From: CAZGAQ01 sp964523405
GTDB lineage: Bacteria; Planctomycetota; Phycisphaerae; UBA1845; Fen-1342
Length of the DNA stretch: 64,000 nt
NCBI GenBank assembly: GCA_964523405.1
Contig: CAZGAQ010000016.1
Location: forward strand, 28,827-92,826
Direction of reading: 5' to 3'
This document shows, in pieces, positions 54,672-63,254 of this stretch (its first letter is position 1; the number at the start of each line of letters is the position of its first letter). Below the pieces are notes generated by a model. That model did not search any database. It worked only from the letters and a program-made list of their open reading frames with translations, and had not been told where the DNA came from. A program made the translations under genes and the position numbers.

Positions 54672-55562
54672 ATGTATCCGCGAATCCACGGGCAACTGTG
54701 GGGAAGAGTGTCTGCCGGCGTGCTGCTCATGAGCGTGTCGTGGGCATGCGTGGGCAGGGCGGACGTTGTCTACTCCAACAACTTCTCCGGCAGCGTAGGG
54801 CCAGAATGGACCGCGACCGGTGGAGTACCACTGATCACGACGGCTCCCTGGGGGCAGCGATTCGTGGGGATCGAATCGGCGTACGGTTTTCGCTGGGACA
54901 CCGCCAACCTGTCGCTGAACGGTCTGCCGGAGCACCGCGCCGTAACGGTGAGCTTTGACCTGTACATCATCCGCTCCTGGGACGGCGACGACACCGTGTA
55001 CGGCCCGGACCTCTGGCGCGTGCAAGTGCACGGTGGCCGGATGTTGCTCGACACGTCTTTTTCCAACGCGGCGACAAACCAGTCTTTCCCGGGTGCGTAC
55101 CCGGCCGTGCCGAACTATCCCGCGGGGACGGGGGCGGCTGCGCACAACTCGCTGGGCTACAACTGGGGCTGGTACTACGGTGATTCCACGTACGCACTGA
55201 CGTTTACCTTTGCCCACCATGGCGGAACGCTGGTCGTGGATTTCACGGGCACCATGTACACCGAAGCCGGCAACAACTGGGGCATCATGGATGAAAGCTG
55301 GGGGCTGGACAACGTCGTCGTCGCGACGCTGCCGTACCTGCCACGATGCCCGGGCGATGGCGACTGCGACGGTGCCGTGAACTGGCGCGACATCGACTAC
55401 CTGGTTGCCGCGCAGAATGATAATGTGTCGGCTTGGACGTTGCTGTTCACCCAGGGGGAGCCGGCTTGCGCGTTCCTGAATCTGGACACGAGCGATGACG
55501 GGCACGTCAACTGGCGTGACATCGACCCATTCATCGCGCTGATGAACACGACTTGCCGCTAG
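54672..55562 (+). CDS. Secreted protein with WRDID dockerin-like C-terminal tail
   Basis: The 296-residue protein has a signal peptide (GRVSAGVLLMSVSWACVGRA, cleavage near VGRA|D). A beta-sandwich of about 205 residues follows (VVYSNNFSGSVGPEW, FDLYIIRSWDGDDTVYG, LDNVVVATLP), resembling a lectin/LamG-like or PEP-associated fold. The C-terminal calcium-loop domain consists of GDGDCDGAVNWRDIDYL and DTSDDGHVNWRDIDPF. That tail matches the tail of the kelch protein at 35965 residue by residue in design. GGAGG precedes the ATG at 54672. No ligand is known. It is convergent with the minus-strand GT-C operon, only 9 bases away. Confidence 0.82.
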   Translation: MYPRIHGQLWGRVSAGVLLMSVSWACVGRADVVYSNNFSGSVGPEWTATGGVPLITTAPWGQRFVGIESAYGFRWDTANLSLNGLPEHRAVTVSFDLYIIRSWDGDDTVYGPDLWRVQVHGGRMLLDTSFSNAATNQSFPGAYPAVPNYPAGTGAAAHNSLGYNWGWYYGDSTYALTFTFAHHGGTLVVDFTGTMYTEAGNNWGIMDESWGLDNVVVATLPYLPRCPGDGDCDGAVNWRDIDYLVAAQNDNVSAWTLLFTQGEPACAFLNLDTSDDGHVNWRDIDPFIALMNTTCR

Positions 55563-55571
55563 GCCGGGCCG

Positions 55572-57377
55572 TCACGGGCGCACACCGGCTGCATGCCGGT
55601 AGATGAAGACGGGCTTGTTGGCCCACGAGATCGGGCTGAGGCTGGCGGGCGGCGGTGGGATGCGCTGTACGAGGCGGTAGTGCGGCTGCCACCAGGCGTC
55701 GGCATGGACGCGCTCGTCGTCGGCAGTGAGGACCAGCCAGTCGGGCAGAGTAGTCCGTACCGCAGTTGGCGCGGTCGCGGCGCCTCCGGGAGCGGAATCG
55801 GGGGACACGGGCGGCTCGGGCGGCAGCCACAGCACCGTGCGATGTGCGAAATCCAGCGGCGGGATCGCGTAGGGGGCGGGCTCCTGTACGACGCCGAGCG
55901 TGTCCGCCGGGCCGAGGTGTTCGCGCAGGTACACGGCCGCGAGATAGCGCGACTCGTGCGTGCCGGCCGTATCTGCGGCGAACGCGTGGATGTACGCCGG
56001 CGTGCGCATGGTGAGGAGCACCGCGAGGGTCACGACGAATCCTGTCAGCGCGCGGCGCCGCAGCAGCGCCGCCAGCAGCACGCCGGCCGAGGTCGCAAGC
56101 AGCAAGACGGGCAGGATCAGAAAGCGGCCGAATTCCGCCGGCTTGCCCGCGCCGGTGAGGACGGCCATGAGCAGCATGGCGGCGCCGACGGAAGCGGGCA
56201 GGAGTACTTCGCGGGGATAGCGGCGCCACAGGAGGACGAGCCCCAGGCCGCCGGCTACGAGCAGGCCGGCGCCGCCCGCTTCAACCAGGAGTTGACCGAC
56301 GCGGACCGCACCCTGGGCCGCGCGCGCGACCTGGTTGGCGTACATGGCCGTCGAGTTGGCGACGTTGCTCCCCAGCGCGGCGCGATTGAAAAGTGCGTTG
56401 TAGGGAACATACGGGTTGGCGAGCAGCCACACGCCGGCGGCCAGCGCCACGGCTCCCATCAGATGCCGGATGTTGACCGGGCGCGGTCGACCGCGCGGGG
56501 AGCGCCGCGCGCCCGCCCACACCAGCGCCGGTGCGAGTGCGGCCGCCACGATGCCCGTCAGCACCAGCGCAAAGGCATAGCCGGCCAGCAGGGCACTGCG
56601 CACGAGGTCACCGACACGGCGGCGCGCGAGATAGTCCAGGGCGCTGGACGTGGCCCACAGGAGCACGCACGCGGAAGGCAGGTGCGGCTTGGCCTCCAGG
56701 ACGCCGGTGATGAAGCCCGGCGTGAGGGCGGCGCAGGTCAGGGCGATCCACCCGGCGGTCCGGCCGCCCGCCCGCCGGGCCAGGCGGTACACAGCCAGCA
56801 GAGCCAGCGCGCCGCACAGCAGCGACAGACTGCGCGCGACGACGTAGAAGCGCGCGAAAGCTGCGGGATGGTCGAGGTAGAAGGCTGCGTCGCTAGTGAT
56901 CCTGAGAAAGCCCGTCAGCGCCGCCGTGCCGAGCGCGGCGCCGACGGCGTAGATGTACCCGCCGCCGTACTGGTACAGGCGCGGGTCGAAATCGAGCTTG
57001 CGCGGGTTCATGCGCTGCAGCGCCCGGAGCGTGATCATCTCGTCGGGTTGGCGTGAGAAGAGCCGATAGCGACGCAGAATCTCGACCCGGGCGGCGTCGT
57101 CCGCAGTGAGGTTTACGATCTGGTCGCGTTGCGTCAGCGGATTGAGGTCCGTGTCCGCGCCGGCTTGCCGCGCGCGCAGTTGGGCCAACTCCGCATCGAT
57201 CTGGTAGCGCGCTGCGGGCCAGGGGGGCTCACCGCCGAAGAGCAGTTCGTCGTCGCGCGAACTCGGCAGACCCCACCACAACAGCGGCGTCATTGCGACC
57301 GCCCACAGGAGCACGACACGTACCGGCCAGGACCGGCGGCGGCGGTGCGGGCGGGCGGCAGCAGGACATGCGTTCAT
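55572..57377 (-). CDS. Polytopic GT-C/PMT-like glycosyltransferase
   Basis: The 601-residue protein has about ten transmembrane helices and a soluble C-terminal domain of about 150 residues. The first external loop carries DDELLFGGE with acidic residues and a long stretch of charged residues ending PDEMITLRALQRMNPRKLD, then FDPRLYQYGGGYIYAVGAAL. This is the pattern of GT-C family enzymes such as PMT/ArnT-like that take sugar from a polyprenyl carrier. The ATG overlaps the UbiA-like gene stop by 4 bases, so it is the last gene of a four-gene operon. Sugar donor and acceptor are unknown. Confidence 0.78.
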   Translation of the reverse strand: MNACPAAARPHRRRRSWPVRVVLLWAVAMTPLLWWGLPSSRDDELLFGGEPPWPAARYQIDAELAQLRARQAGADTDLNPLTQRDQIVNLTADDAARVEILRRYRLFSRQPDEMITLRALQRMNPRKLDFDPRLYQYGGGYIYAVGAALGTAALTGFLRITSDAAFYLDHPAAFARFYVVARSLSLLCGALALLAVYRLARRAGGRTAGWIALTCAALTPGFITGVLEAKPHLPSACVLLWATSSALDYLARRRVGDLVRSALLAGYAFALVLTGIVAAALAPALVWAGARRSPRGRPRPVNIRHLMGAVALAAGVWLLANPYVPYNALFNRAALGSNVANSTAMYANQVARAAQGAVRVGQLLVEAGGAGLLVAGGLGLVLLWRRYPREVLLPASVGAAMLLMAVLTGAGKPAEFGRFLILPVLLLATSAGVLLAALLRRRALTGFVVTLAVLLTMRTPAYIHAFAADTAGTHESRYLAAVYLREHLGPADTLGVVQEPAPYAIPPLDFAHRTVLWLPPEPPVSPDSAPGGAATAPTAVRTTLPDWLVLTADDERVHADAWWQPHYRLVQRIPPPPASLSPISWANKPVFIYRHAAGVRP

Positions 57378-58258
57378 GTCCGCAGGATATCGACAATACC
57401 CAGGGCGGCCAACAACAACCCGACCAGGCCGTTGACAGTAAAGAAGGCGACGTTGACGCGGCTGAGATCGCGCGGGGTGACCAGGGCGTTCTCGACGGTC
57501 AGCAGCACGGCGGCGCTGGCGACACCCGCATAGTAGAGGACTCCGAGCTGCGCCGTCAGCCCAACGCCGACGAGCGCGCCGACTGTGAGGGCGTGGAGAA
57601 CACGGGCAAGCCAGAGCGCGGCCGCAACGCCGAGGGACGCGGGCACGCTGTACAGGCCATGCGCGCGGTCAAACTCCACATCCTGGCAGGCGTAGATCAG
57701 GTCGAAGCCGGCGACCCAGAACGTAACCGTCGCCAGCAGCAGCCACGCGGGCGGGCCGAGCGTCTCCGGGCAAACCGCGATCCACGCGGCCACGGGCGCC
57801 AGCGCAAGGCTTGTCCCGAGGAACATGTGGGACCACCGCGTGAAACGCTTGGTGTAGGAGTACAGGCAGAGCCAGCCCAGGACGGGTGCCGCGAGATAGG
57901 TGGGCCAGGGATTACCGGCCAGCCACCAGAAGCCGCCGCAGCCGGCCACGAACGCGGCAGCGGCGCCGGCGAAGAAGAGCCACGCCGCACGGCGGCTAAT
58001 GAGCCCGCGCGGCAGGGCGCGTCCGGCCGTGCGTGGGTTCTGGGTGTCGATGTGCGCGTCGACGATGCGGTTGAACGTCATCGCGGCGCTGCGGGCGGCG
58101 ACCATGCAAAGGACGATCAGGCCCAACTGGGTGAAGGTGGGGTGCTGCGGGCGGGCGGCCAGGAAGGTGGCGAGGACCGCAAACGGCAGCGCGAAGACAG
58201 AGTGGGCGAACTTGATCATCTCCCCCCAGGCGCGGACCGTGCCGACGAGGGCGGGCAT
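57374..58258 (-). CDS. UbiA-family prenyltransferase (MqnP-like)
   Basis: The 294-residue polytopic enzyme attaches a prenyl chain to an aromatic acid in quinone synthesis. The two Asp-rich motifs are NRIVDAHIDTQNPRT (about residues 63-77) and YACQDVEFDRAHG (about 188-200), with NP and GRALPRG typical of MqnP/MenA-like members. The adjacent upstream UbiX-type gene, 3 bases away, supports a role in the futalosine menaquinone route (MqnP with MqnM); the UbiD-like partner MqnL is not here. It overlaps the downstream GT-C gene by 4 bases. 4-hydroxybenzoate polyprenyltransferase is the alternative label. Confidence 0.9.
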   Translation of the reverse strand: MPALVGTVRAWGEMIKFAHSVFALPFAVLATFLAARPQHPTFTQLGLIVLCMVAARSAAMTFNRIVDAHIDTQNPRTAGRALPRGLISRRAAWLFFAGAAAAFVAGCGGFWWLAGNPWPTYLAAPVLGWLCLYSYTKRFTRWSHMFLGTSLALAPVAAWIAVCPETLGPPAWLLLATVTFWVAGFDLIYACQDVEFDRAHGLYSVPASLGVAAALWLARVLHALTVGALVGVGLTAQLGVLYYAGVASAAVLLTVENALVTPRDLSRVNVAFFTVNGLVGLLLAALGIVDILRT

Positions 58259-58261
58259 CGC

Positions 58262-58870
58262 TCAGCTCTCCGCGGGGGGCAGGCCCGCGGGCGTCTTTCC
58301 CGACCAGCGCACGTGAAGCGCGTGGGGCACGCCGAGCAGGTCCAGTACGCGTGCTACGACGAAGTCCACGAGCTGATCAATCGTGGTCGGCCGCAGGTAG
58401 AACCCCGGAGCCGCCGGACAGATCAGGCCGCCGGCCTGGCTGACGCGGAGCATGTTGCCGATCTCGATCTGCGTGAGCGGCATCTCGCGTGGCACCAGCA
58501 CCAGCCGCCGGGCCTCCTTGAGCGTAACCAGGGCCGCGCGCGTGATGAGGTTGTCGGCCGTGCCGGCCGCGATCTGGGCAAGCGTGTTGCTGCTGCAAGG
58601 ACAGATGACCATGCCGTCGGTGGGGAAAGAGCCGCTGGCGAGGCGGGCGCCGATGTCGCGATAGGGATAGAGCTCCACCTGCGTTGTCGGCGCGCCCAGC
58701 AGGGCCGCGGGCGTGGGGGGGGCGATGTCGAGTTCGTCGTGCAAAAGCCGCGCGCCGTGTGGCGAGATCACCAGGTGCAGCTGCACGCCGCTCTGCACGG
58801 CGACCTGCGCCAGCCGGCGGGCGTACACCGCCCCGCTGGCGCCGGTGATAGCCAGCACGATTTGTTTCAC
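58262..58870 (-). CDS. UbiX-family flavin prenyltransferase
   Basis: The 202-residue protein makes prenylated FMN, the cofactor of UbiD-type decarboxylases. The UbiX signatures are ITGASGAVYARRLAQVA at the N terminus, ICPCSSNTLAQIAAGTADNL in the middle, VLVPREMPLTQIEIGNMLRV, and the C-terminal CPAAPGFYLRPTTIDQLVDF. It lies 3 bases ahead of the UbiA-like gene and its ATG overlaps the upstream gene by 4 bases. In menaquinone biosynthesis by futalosine it would act as MqnM. Its UbiD-type partner is not in the window. Confidence 0.93.
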   Translation of the reverse strand: MKQIVLAITGASGAVYARRLAQVAVQSGVQLHLVISPHGARLLHDELDIAPPTPAALLGAPTTQVELYPYRDIGARLASGSFPTDGMVICPCSSNTLAQIAAGTADNLITRAALVTLKEARRLVLVPREMPLTQIEIGNMLRVSQAGGLICPAAPGFYLRPTTIDQLVDFVVARVLDLLGVPHALHVRWSGKTPAGLPPAES

Positions 58871-60819
58871 GGGGCCACCACGAGCGGGCGGGTGGCTACA
58901 TCCGCCGGCGGATTGAAGACGCGCAATCGCTCGGCCGCCAGACCGGCCCAGCAGGTGTTGCCAAAGCGGTCCACGATTTGGCGAAAGCGGGCGATGCCGG
59001 CCGCCCGGCGGGTTTCGTCACCGGTGCCCAGGGCCTGGACTTCCAGGTCCGCGAGCTGGAACATCGCCTCGGGCAAGGCATCCTGGTCGGGGAACTCGGC
59101 AATGCGCTCGAGGCACGCGCGCAACTGGAGGAAGCGCGTCTCGCGGTCGGTCTGCGCACTGGCCCAGCGCACCACCAGATTGTCGTACAGCAGGCTGTCG
59201 GGGTACTGGCTGGCGAGCAAGGCCAACTGGTCGTGGTAGCCACGGCGGTGCGGGTCCAGGGCGGCCAGGGCTTGCAGGGGCTGCGTGCCGTACTTCGGGT
59301 CCGCGCCGTTGTGCACGATCAGTTCCCGCAGGCGGCGTGCCTCGAACAGGTACGGCTCCGGCTCGAAATCGAGACTGCTCTCCGGCGCCCGAGGCTTCAG
59401 TAGCGGTCGCCTGGCCGGTTGCGTCTCCGGCGTGATCAGCGAGGCGCTGGCCGGCGGCGACAAGACGGCCAGGGCCCCGGCGGCGTCGTCGGCCCGGAGG
59501 CGCAGCTGGGCCACGCGCAGGCGGGCGGCGACAGCCAGCGGTGACTGGGGATACTGGGTCAGCAGATTCACCCAGATCGGCTCGGACTGGGCATGCGGGT
59601 AGTCGGTATACAGCTCGCGCTGCGTGGTTGTGCCGCCAAAGCGCAAGCCGTCGAAACGCGTGTCGAGGGCGCGGGCCTGCACGTACAACACGTTGGGTAC
59701 GAAGCGACTGTTGGGATGGTCGGCGATGAAGGACTTGCAGGCTTCGTAGGCCCGCTGGCGGTCCCGCATCAACTCCAGCAGCAGCCGCACCGCGATCCGG
59801 TGCTTGGCGGCCGCGATGTGCTCCGCGGGATGCTCGGTCGACAGCGCCTCCAGGACCCAGCCCTGTCCGGTGGGTCGCTCGGCCTGCCGGCGCATGAAAT
59901 CCAGGATGAACTCGGTGGCGTCCTGCAGCGGCTCGAAGCGCTTGGCGCGCGGCCCGTAGTCCATTTCCAGGACGCGGTACGCCAGTTCATCCACGCCCAC
60001 ATACTGGTGGAACAGGATGGCCGGCGTCGCGAACATGACGGCCATCAGCGGCGCGACCGCCCCCGGGCGGAAGTTGACCAGCCGTGCCACGATGATGATC
60101 AGCGCGAGCATGACGCAGGCGGCCAGAATCGCCAGCAGCCAGGGATAGGTCAACAGCAGCTTGCGTTCGGGCGAGATGCTGGCCGCCAGCGCCTCCGTGG
60201 AACCGCGCGTGGCGAGGTACAGGTACAAGAGCACCGGTAGGAGTCCCGCCAGTGCCGATCCGAAGCGGAAGGACATGCGGAACGGCTTCACCGAGGCCAG
60301 GATACAGCTGCCCACGAGCGTGAGACCCATCCACGGCATGTGCGCGAAGACCAGGACGGCTGCGCAGAACGGCAGGGAGCACGGGAAGCGATACAGGATC
60401 GCCACGCCGATGGGAATGGCGACAATGGACGCCACGAGCAGCCCGACCACCACGCCGTAGATTGGCGTCTGATCGACGCTGATGGGGTAGAGCACGAAGT
60501 CGTACAGACTCTGCGTTTGCGGTCCCCAGAATCGCAACGGCCGCACGTAGCTGTCGAGAGAGAAGTCGAACGGTTGACCGACGTGGAGCCAATGTGTGAA
60601 GACGCACAGGCCGCAGAATAGCGCCAGGTTAATGAAGAGGAAGAAAGTCGCCCGGACGCGGTACTTGGGCTCGGTGCGCGACCAGACATCCACGATCGCT
60701 GGCCGGCCCCCCGCCTCGGCACTAGGTGGCACGGCGGTGGGCGCGGTCGGCGCTTGCGCGACGGCAACGGGAGCGGCCGGTGGCGCCCCGGCCGAGGGGC
60801 CGCCGGCCGAGCTGCTCAT
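58867..60819 (-). CDS. Membrane protein with C-terminal helical (TPR-like) domain
   Basis: The 650-residue protein has a Pro/Ala-rich N terminus and about seven transmembrane helices (residues 55-295; for example ATFFLFINLALFCGLCVFTH and YGVVVGLLVASIVAIPIGVA). A large helical region (about 300-640) follows with TPR-like spacing: AYEACKSFIADHPNSRFV, WVNLLTQYPQSPLAVAARLR and YHDQLALLASQYPDSLLYDN. No functional family is certain. The ATG at 60819 is preferred because GGAG lies 9 bases upstream; an upstream ATG at 60837 is possible. It is the first gene of the operon with the UbiX-like gene, whose start overlaps its stop. A scaffold role is inferred. Confidence 0.75.
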   Translation of the reverse strand: MSSSAGGPSAGAPPAAPVAVAQAPTAPTAVPPSAEAGGRPAIVDVWSRTEPKYRVRATFFLFINLALFCGLCVFTHWLHVGQPFDFSLDSYVRPLRFWGPQTQSLYDFVLYPISVDQTPIYGVVVGLLVASIVAIPIGVAILYRFPCSLPFCAAVLVFAHMPWMGLTLVGSCILASVKPFRMSFRFGSALAGLLPVLLYLYLATRGSTEALAASISPERKLLLTYPWLLAILAACVMLALIIIVARLVNFRPGAVAPLMAVMFATPAILFHQYVGVDELAYRVLEMDYGPRAKRFEPLQDATEFILDFMRRQAERPTGQGWVLEALSTEHPAEHIAAAKHRIAVRLLLELMRDRQRAYEACKSFIADHPNSRFVPNVLYVQARALDTRFDGLRFGGTTTQRELYTDYPHAQSEPIWVNLLTQYPQSPLAVAARLRVAQLRLRADDAAGALAVLSPPASASLITPETQPARRPLLKPRAPESSLDFEPEPYLFEARRLRELIVHNGADPKYGTQPLQALAALDPHRRGYHDQLALLASQYPDSLLYDNLVVRWASAQTDRETRFLQLRACLERIAEFPDQDALPEAMFQLADLEVQALGTGDETRRAAGIARFRQIVDRFGNTCWAGLAAERLRVFNPPADVATRPLVVAP

Positions 60820-60909
60820 AGTCACGGGCTCCGGCATACTTGAGCATGCTAACCGCCGCACGGGGGGATGCAATCGGGTGCCGTGCGGCCGGGAGCGCCG
60901 CGCGCGGCG

Positions 60910-61830
60910 CTATTCAGGCGGGATGGTGCCAGTCCACCACCAGAGCTGCTGATCGGGGAACTGGTAGTGATACAGGTCGGCGGCGTTTTCGTTGCAGAGG
61001 TAGCAGATGTACTTGCGGGTCCGCACATCGTAGCCGTAGCAGGCGGTCTTGCGCCGCGGCTGCTCGCCCTTGACCTGCTTGATGGTCTTAACGCGCTGCA
61101 CGTGCCCGTCCAGGGCCGTCATGTTGATGGCGCCGACGTGGCGCGCGGTGATCCAGGTGGGACTCGTGTACCAGCCCGTCCGCATCCCGTCATTCCAGAC
61201 GAGCCGGCCACCATCGCGCCAGGGGCGTGCCAGCGCGGATTCGACGCCGCCTTGCAGGAAGCGCAGCGGCGGGGCTTCGTCATCCGGCCCGACCTCGGCC
61301 AGCAGGAGCGTGCGTGCGGGCCACATTGGCGGGTAGCGCTCCGTGTCGAACAGGTAGCTGCGGCTCTTGTAGGGCGTGGTGAGCGGGAAATGGCGGAGGA
61401 AGTAGTTCATGCCGTAGCCGCAGGCCGCCACGGTCGGATCCTCGCGCCGCTCAAAATCGAAGGTCTTGCGGAATGGGTCGCCGGGGCACGCGAGCGCGGC
61501 GGGATTGCTCAAGTACTTGGGCACCAGCGCGTAAAACCATAGCTCGCGCTTGGGGCAGCTCCAGGCGGCCTCACTCCAGGCGCTACCGTCGTAGCCGCCG
61601 GGCGCGTAGGTGTAAGGCAGGCAGCCGCGATGCTCGTCCTGGTAGAGCCGCAGGGCAAGCATGAGCTGACCCAGTCCGGAGCCGCAGGCGACCGCCTCGG
61701 CCTGCTTGCGTGCCTGCCCCAGGGACGGGAGCAGGATGGAGACCAAGAGGGCGATAATGGCGATGACGACGAGGAGCTCGATGAGAGTGAAAGCTTTCAG
61801 TCTCGGAGCCAGACGCCATCGACCGGACAT
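60910..61830 (-). CDS. Prepilin-like protein with type IV pilin N terminus
   Basis: The 306-residue protein begins with a short basic leader (MSGRWRLAPRLKA) and then FTLIELLVVIAIIALLVSIL, the type IV pilin/pseudopilin processing site and helix. The downstream part (CGSGLGQLMLALRLYQDEHR, MNYFLRHFPLTTP, and a late HVGAINMTALDGHVQRV with the H-x9-DG type ending) matches the pilin-like proteins expanded in planctomycetes. Processing by a prepilin peptidase and assembly or surface display are inferred. The ATG at 61830 is chosen because the leader starts there and CGGAG lies upstream. It lies next to a tRNA gene on the same strand. Confidence 0.87.
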   Translation of the reverse strand: MSGRWRLAPRLKAFTLIELLVVIAIIALLVSILLPSLGQARKQAEAVACGSGLGQLMLALRLYQDEHRGCLPYTYAPGGYDGSAWSEAAWSCPKRELWFYALVPKYLSNPAALACPGDPFRKTFDFERREDPTVAACGYGMNYFLRHFPLTTPYKSRSYLFDTERYPPMWPARTLLLAEVGPDDEAPPLRFLQGGVESALARPWRDGGRLVWNDGMRTGWYTSPTWITARHVGAINMTALDGHVQRVKTIKQVKGEQPRRKTACYGYDVRTRKYICYLCNENAADLYHYQFPDQQLWWWTGTIPPE

Positions 61831-61881
61831 GTAGACTGCTCCGATTACGCCGAGAATCACCCGCCCATTTGCCGTAACCCA

Positions 61882-61955
61882 CGTTCCCGGCGGGGTTCGA
61901 ACCCACAACCTTCGGCTCCGGAGGCCGACGCTCTATCCAGTTGAGCTACGGGAAC
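61882..61955 (-). tRNA. tRNA-Arg (anticodon CCG)
   Basis: A full cloverleaf is visible on the minus strand. The acceptor stem is GTTCCCG/CGGGAAC, the D arm GCTC...GAGC with the usual AACTGGATA loop, the anticodon stem TCGGC/GCCGA with loop CTCCGGA (anticodon CCG), and the T arm GTGGG TTCGAAC CCCGC. The discriminator base is G and CCA is not encoded. The length of 74 bases is standard. It reads CGG arginine codons, common in this GC-rich genome. It is upstream of the pilin-like gene on the same strand. Confidence 0.97.
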
Positions 61956-62128
61956 ACGCTCTTTGTGCCGATCTGCCGAGTGTATCGCCGCAGGCCGGCC
62001 AGTCAAGCGGGGGGCTGTCGACGTCCCGCCCGCGGGTACAATGTTCCGCCGGCTGCGGCACCGGTCCCACGGCCAACGGGAACCGGGCCCGTGCCGCCCG
62101 GAGCGGCGGCGACGCACGGAAGACGCGT

Positions 62129-62776
62129 ATGGAAATGATGCTTGCAGAAGCGGGGCGGCTTCTGGCGGCGACGGCCGCCGGAGCGATTATCGGCCTGGAG
62201 CGGGAGCTCGCCGACAAGCCGGCGGGCTTTCGCACGAACATCATGATCTGCCTGGGGGCGGCGTTGTTCACGCTGGTGTCCGCGGAGATGGCGGGTGACA
62301 GCGACCGGGTCGACCCGACGCGGATTGCGGCGCAAATCGTGACGGGCGTGGGCTTCCTGGGGGCGGGGGCGATCATTCAGCATCGCGGCAACGTGGTGGG
62401 GCTGACAACGGCGGCCACGATCTGGGCGGTGGCGAGCGTGGGCATGGCCTTCGGGGCGGGGGAGTACGAACTGGGGGCGCTGGGGACGCTGCTGACGACG
62501 GGCGTGCTGTTCGGGCTGGGGGCGGTGGAGGCGCGGATCGAACGGTATCGGTCGACGGCCACATTCGTGCTGGAGTTTGACCCGCACAACGGGGCGCAAG
62601 AGGTGCTCCGCCGGACACTCAAGGCCTGCGGCGTGAAGCGGCGTTCGACGCGGATGGCCAAGACGGCGGAGGGGATCACGTACACGATGAAGGTGGCGGG
62701 TCCGCCGGACAGCCTGAACCGGCTGGAACACGCGTTGCTGGCGGAGGGGGCCATTCGGGGGCTGAAGCGGCTGTGA
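62129..62776 (+). CDS. MgtC/SapB-family membrane protein
   Basis: The 215-residue protein has the MgtC N-terminal core of four to five helices (LLAATAAGAIIGLERELADK, MICLGAALFTLVSAEMAG, GVGFLGAGAIIQHRGNVVGL, TTAATIWAVASVGMAFGAG). These are the conserved family motifs, including the ERE and Asp-containing loops. A soluble tail of about 75 residues follows, ending AIRGLKRL. MgtC proteins affect Mg2+ or phosphate homeostasis and survival under stress; many are chromosomal housekeeping genes. It is single, divergent from the tRNA gene, with no obvious Mg2+ riboswitch upstream. Confidence 0.9.
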   Translation: MEMMLAEAGRLLAATAAGAIIGLERELADKPAGFRTNIMICLGAALFTLVSAEMAGDSDRVDPTRIAAQIVTGVGFLGAGAIIQHRGNVVGLTTAATIWAVASVGMAFGAGEYELGALGTLLTTGVLFGLGAVEARIERYRSTATFVLEFDPHNGAQEVLRRTLKACGVKRRSTRMAKTAEGITYTMKVAGPPDSLNRLEHALLAEGAIRGLKRL

Positions 62777-63254
62777 GGGGGGAGCAACAAGGTGACCAAG
62801 TGACAAAGTAACAAGGGGGAGCGGGGGCGGCAGCGGGGTGAATAGCGAATGGCGAAGAGCGAATAACGAAAGGAGAGCCGTCGGCCTTCGGCGCTTGGCC
62901 GGAGGGATGCCGTGGGCGGAGGCAGATTCCTCGGTCGTCACACTCCCTCGGAATGACAGCCGCGACTCTTCCTCGAAATGACAGGCGAAGGCGTGGGATG
63001 GCGGGTGCGGGTGCGCGGAGCGGCGCAGGCGGCCTTTGCGGGTGGGCGGGCGCCGGGTATGCTGGCGTTGGGCCACGCGCGGCGTCGCGAGCGGGCGAAT
63101 GGAGCACAGAAATTGGTGGCTGTCCCTAGTTCCTTGCGCGGCGGTTTATTTGCGCTGTCGCCGGCTTTTGCGTGCGCGGATCAGCCACCTACAGCTGAGC
63201 CGACCTATCCGCCGGCGCCGTTCATCCCGGCTCCAAGATGAAGGATGGTGATCG
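62777..63254. repeat. Repeat-rich intergenic stretch after mgtC
   Basis: This 478-base gap contains short near-tandem words: GTGACCAAGTGACAAAGTAAC (two GTGAC-type and one GTAAC-type unit) at about 62791-62811, AATAGCGAATGGCGAAGAGCG soon after, and two copies of a CCTCGGAATGACAG/CCTCGAAATGACAG unit near 62947 and 62975. The remainder, to 63254, is ordinary GC-rich DNA with weak promoter-like AT segments. No gene is supported. Confidence 0.45.

Noticed and set aside
57293..59239. 648-residue plus-strand ORF over the UbiA/UbiX genes
   Set aside because: Antisense shadow; the sense frames carry definite UbiA and UbiX signatures.
61857..62117. Minus-strand ORF translating VAQLDRASASGAEGCGFEP
   Set aside because: This is a translation of the tRNA-Arg gene region, a well-known false ORF pattern; the tRNA cloverleaf explains the sequence.
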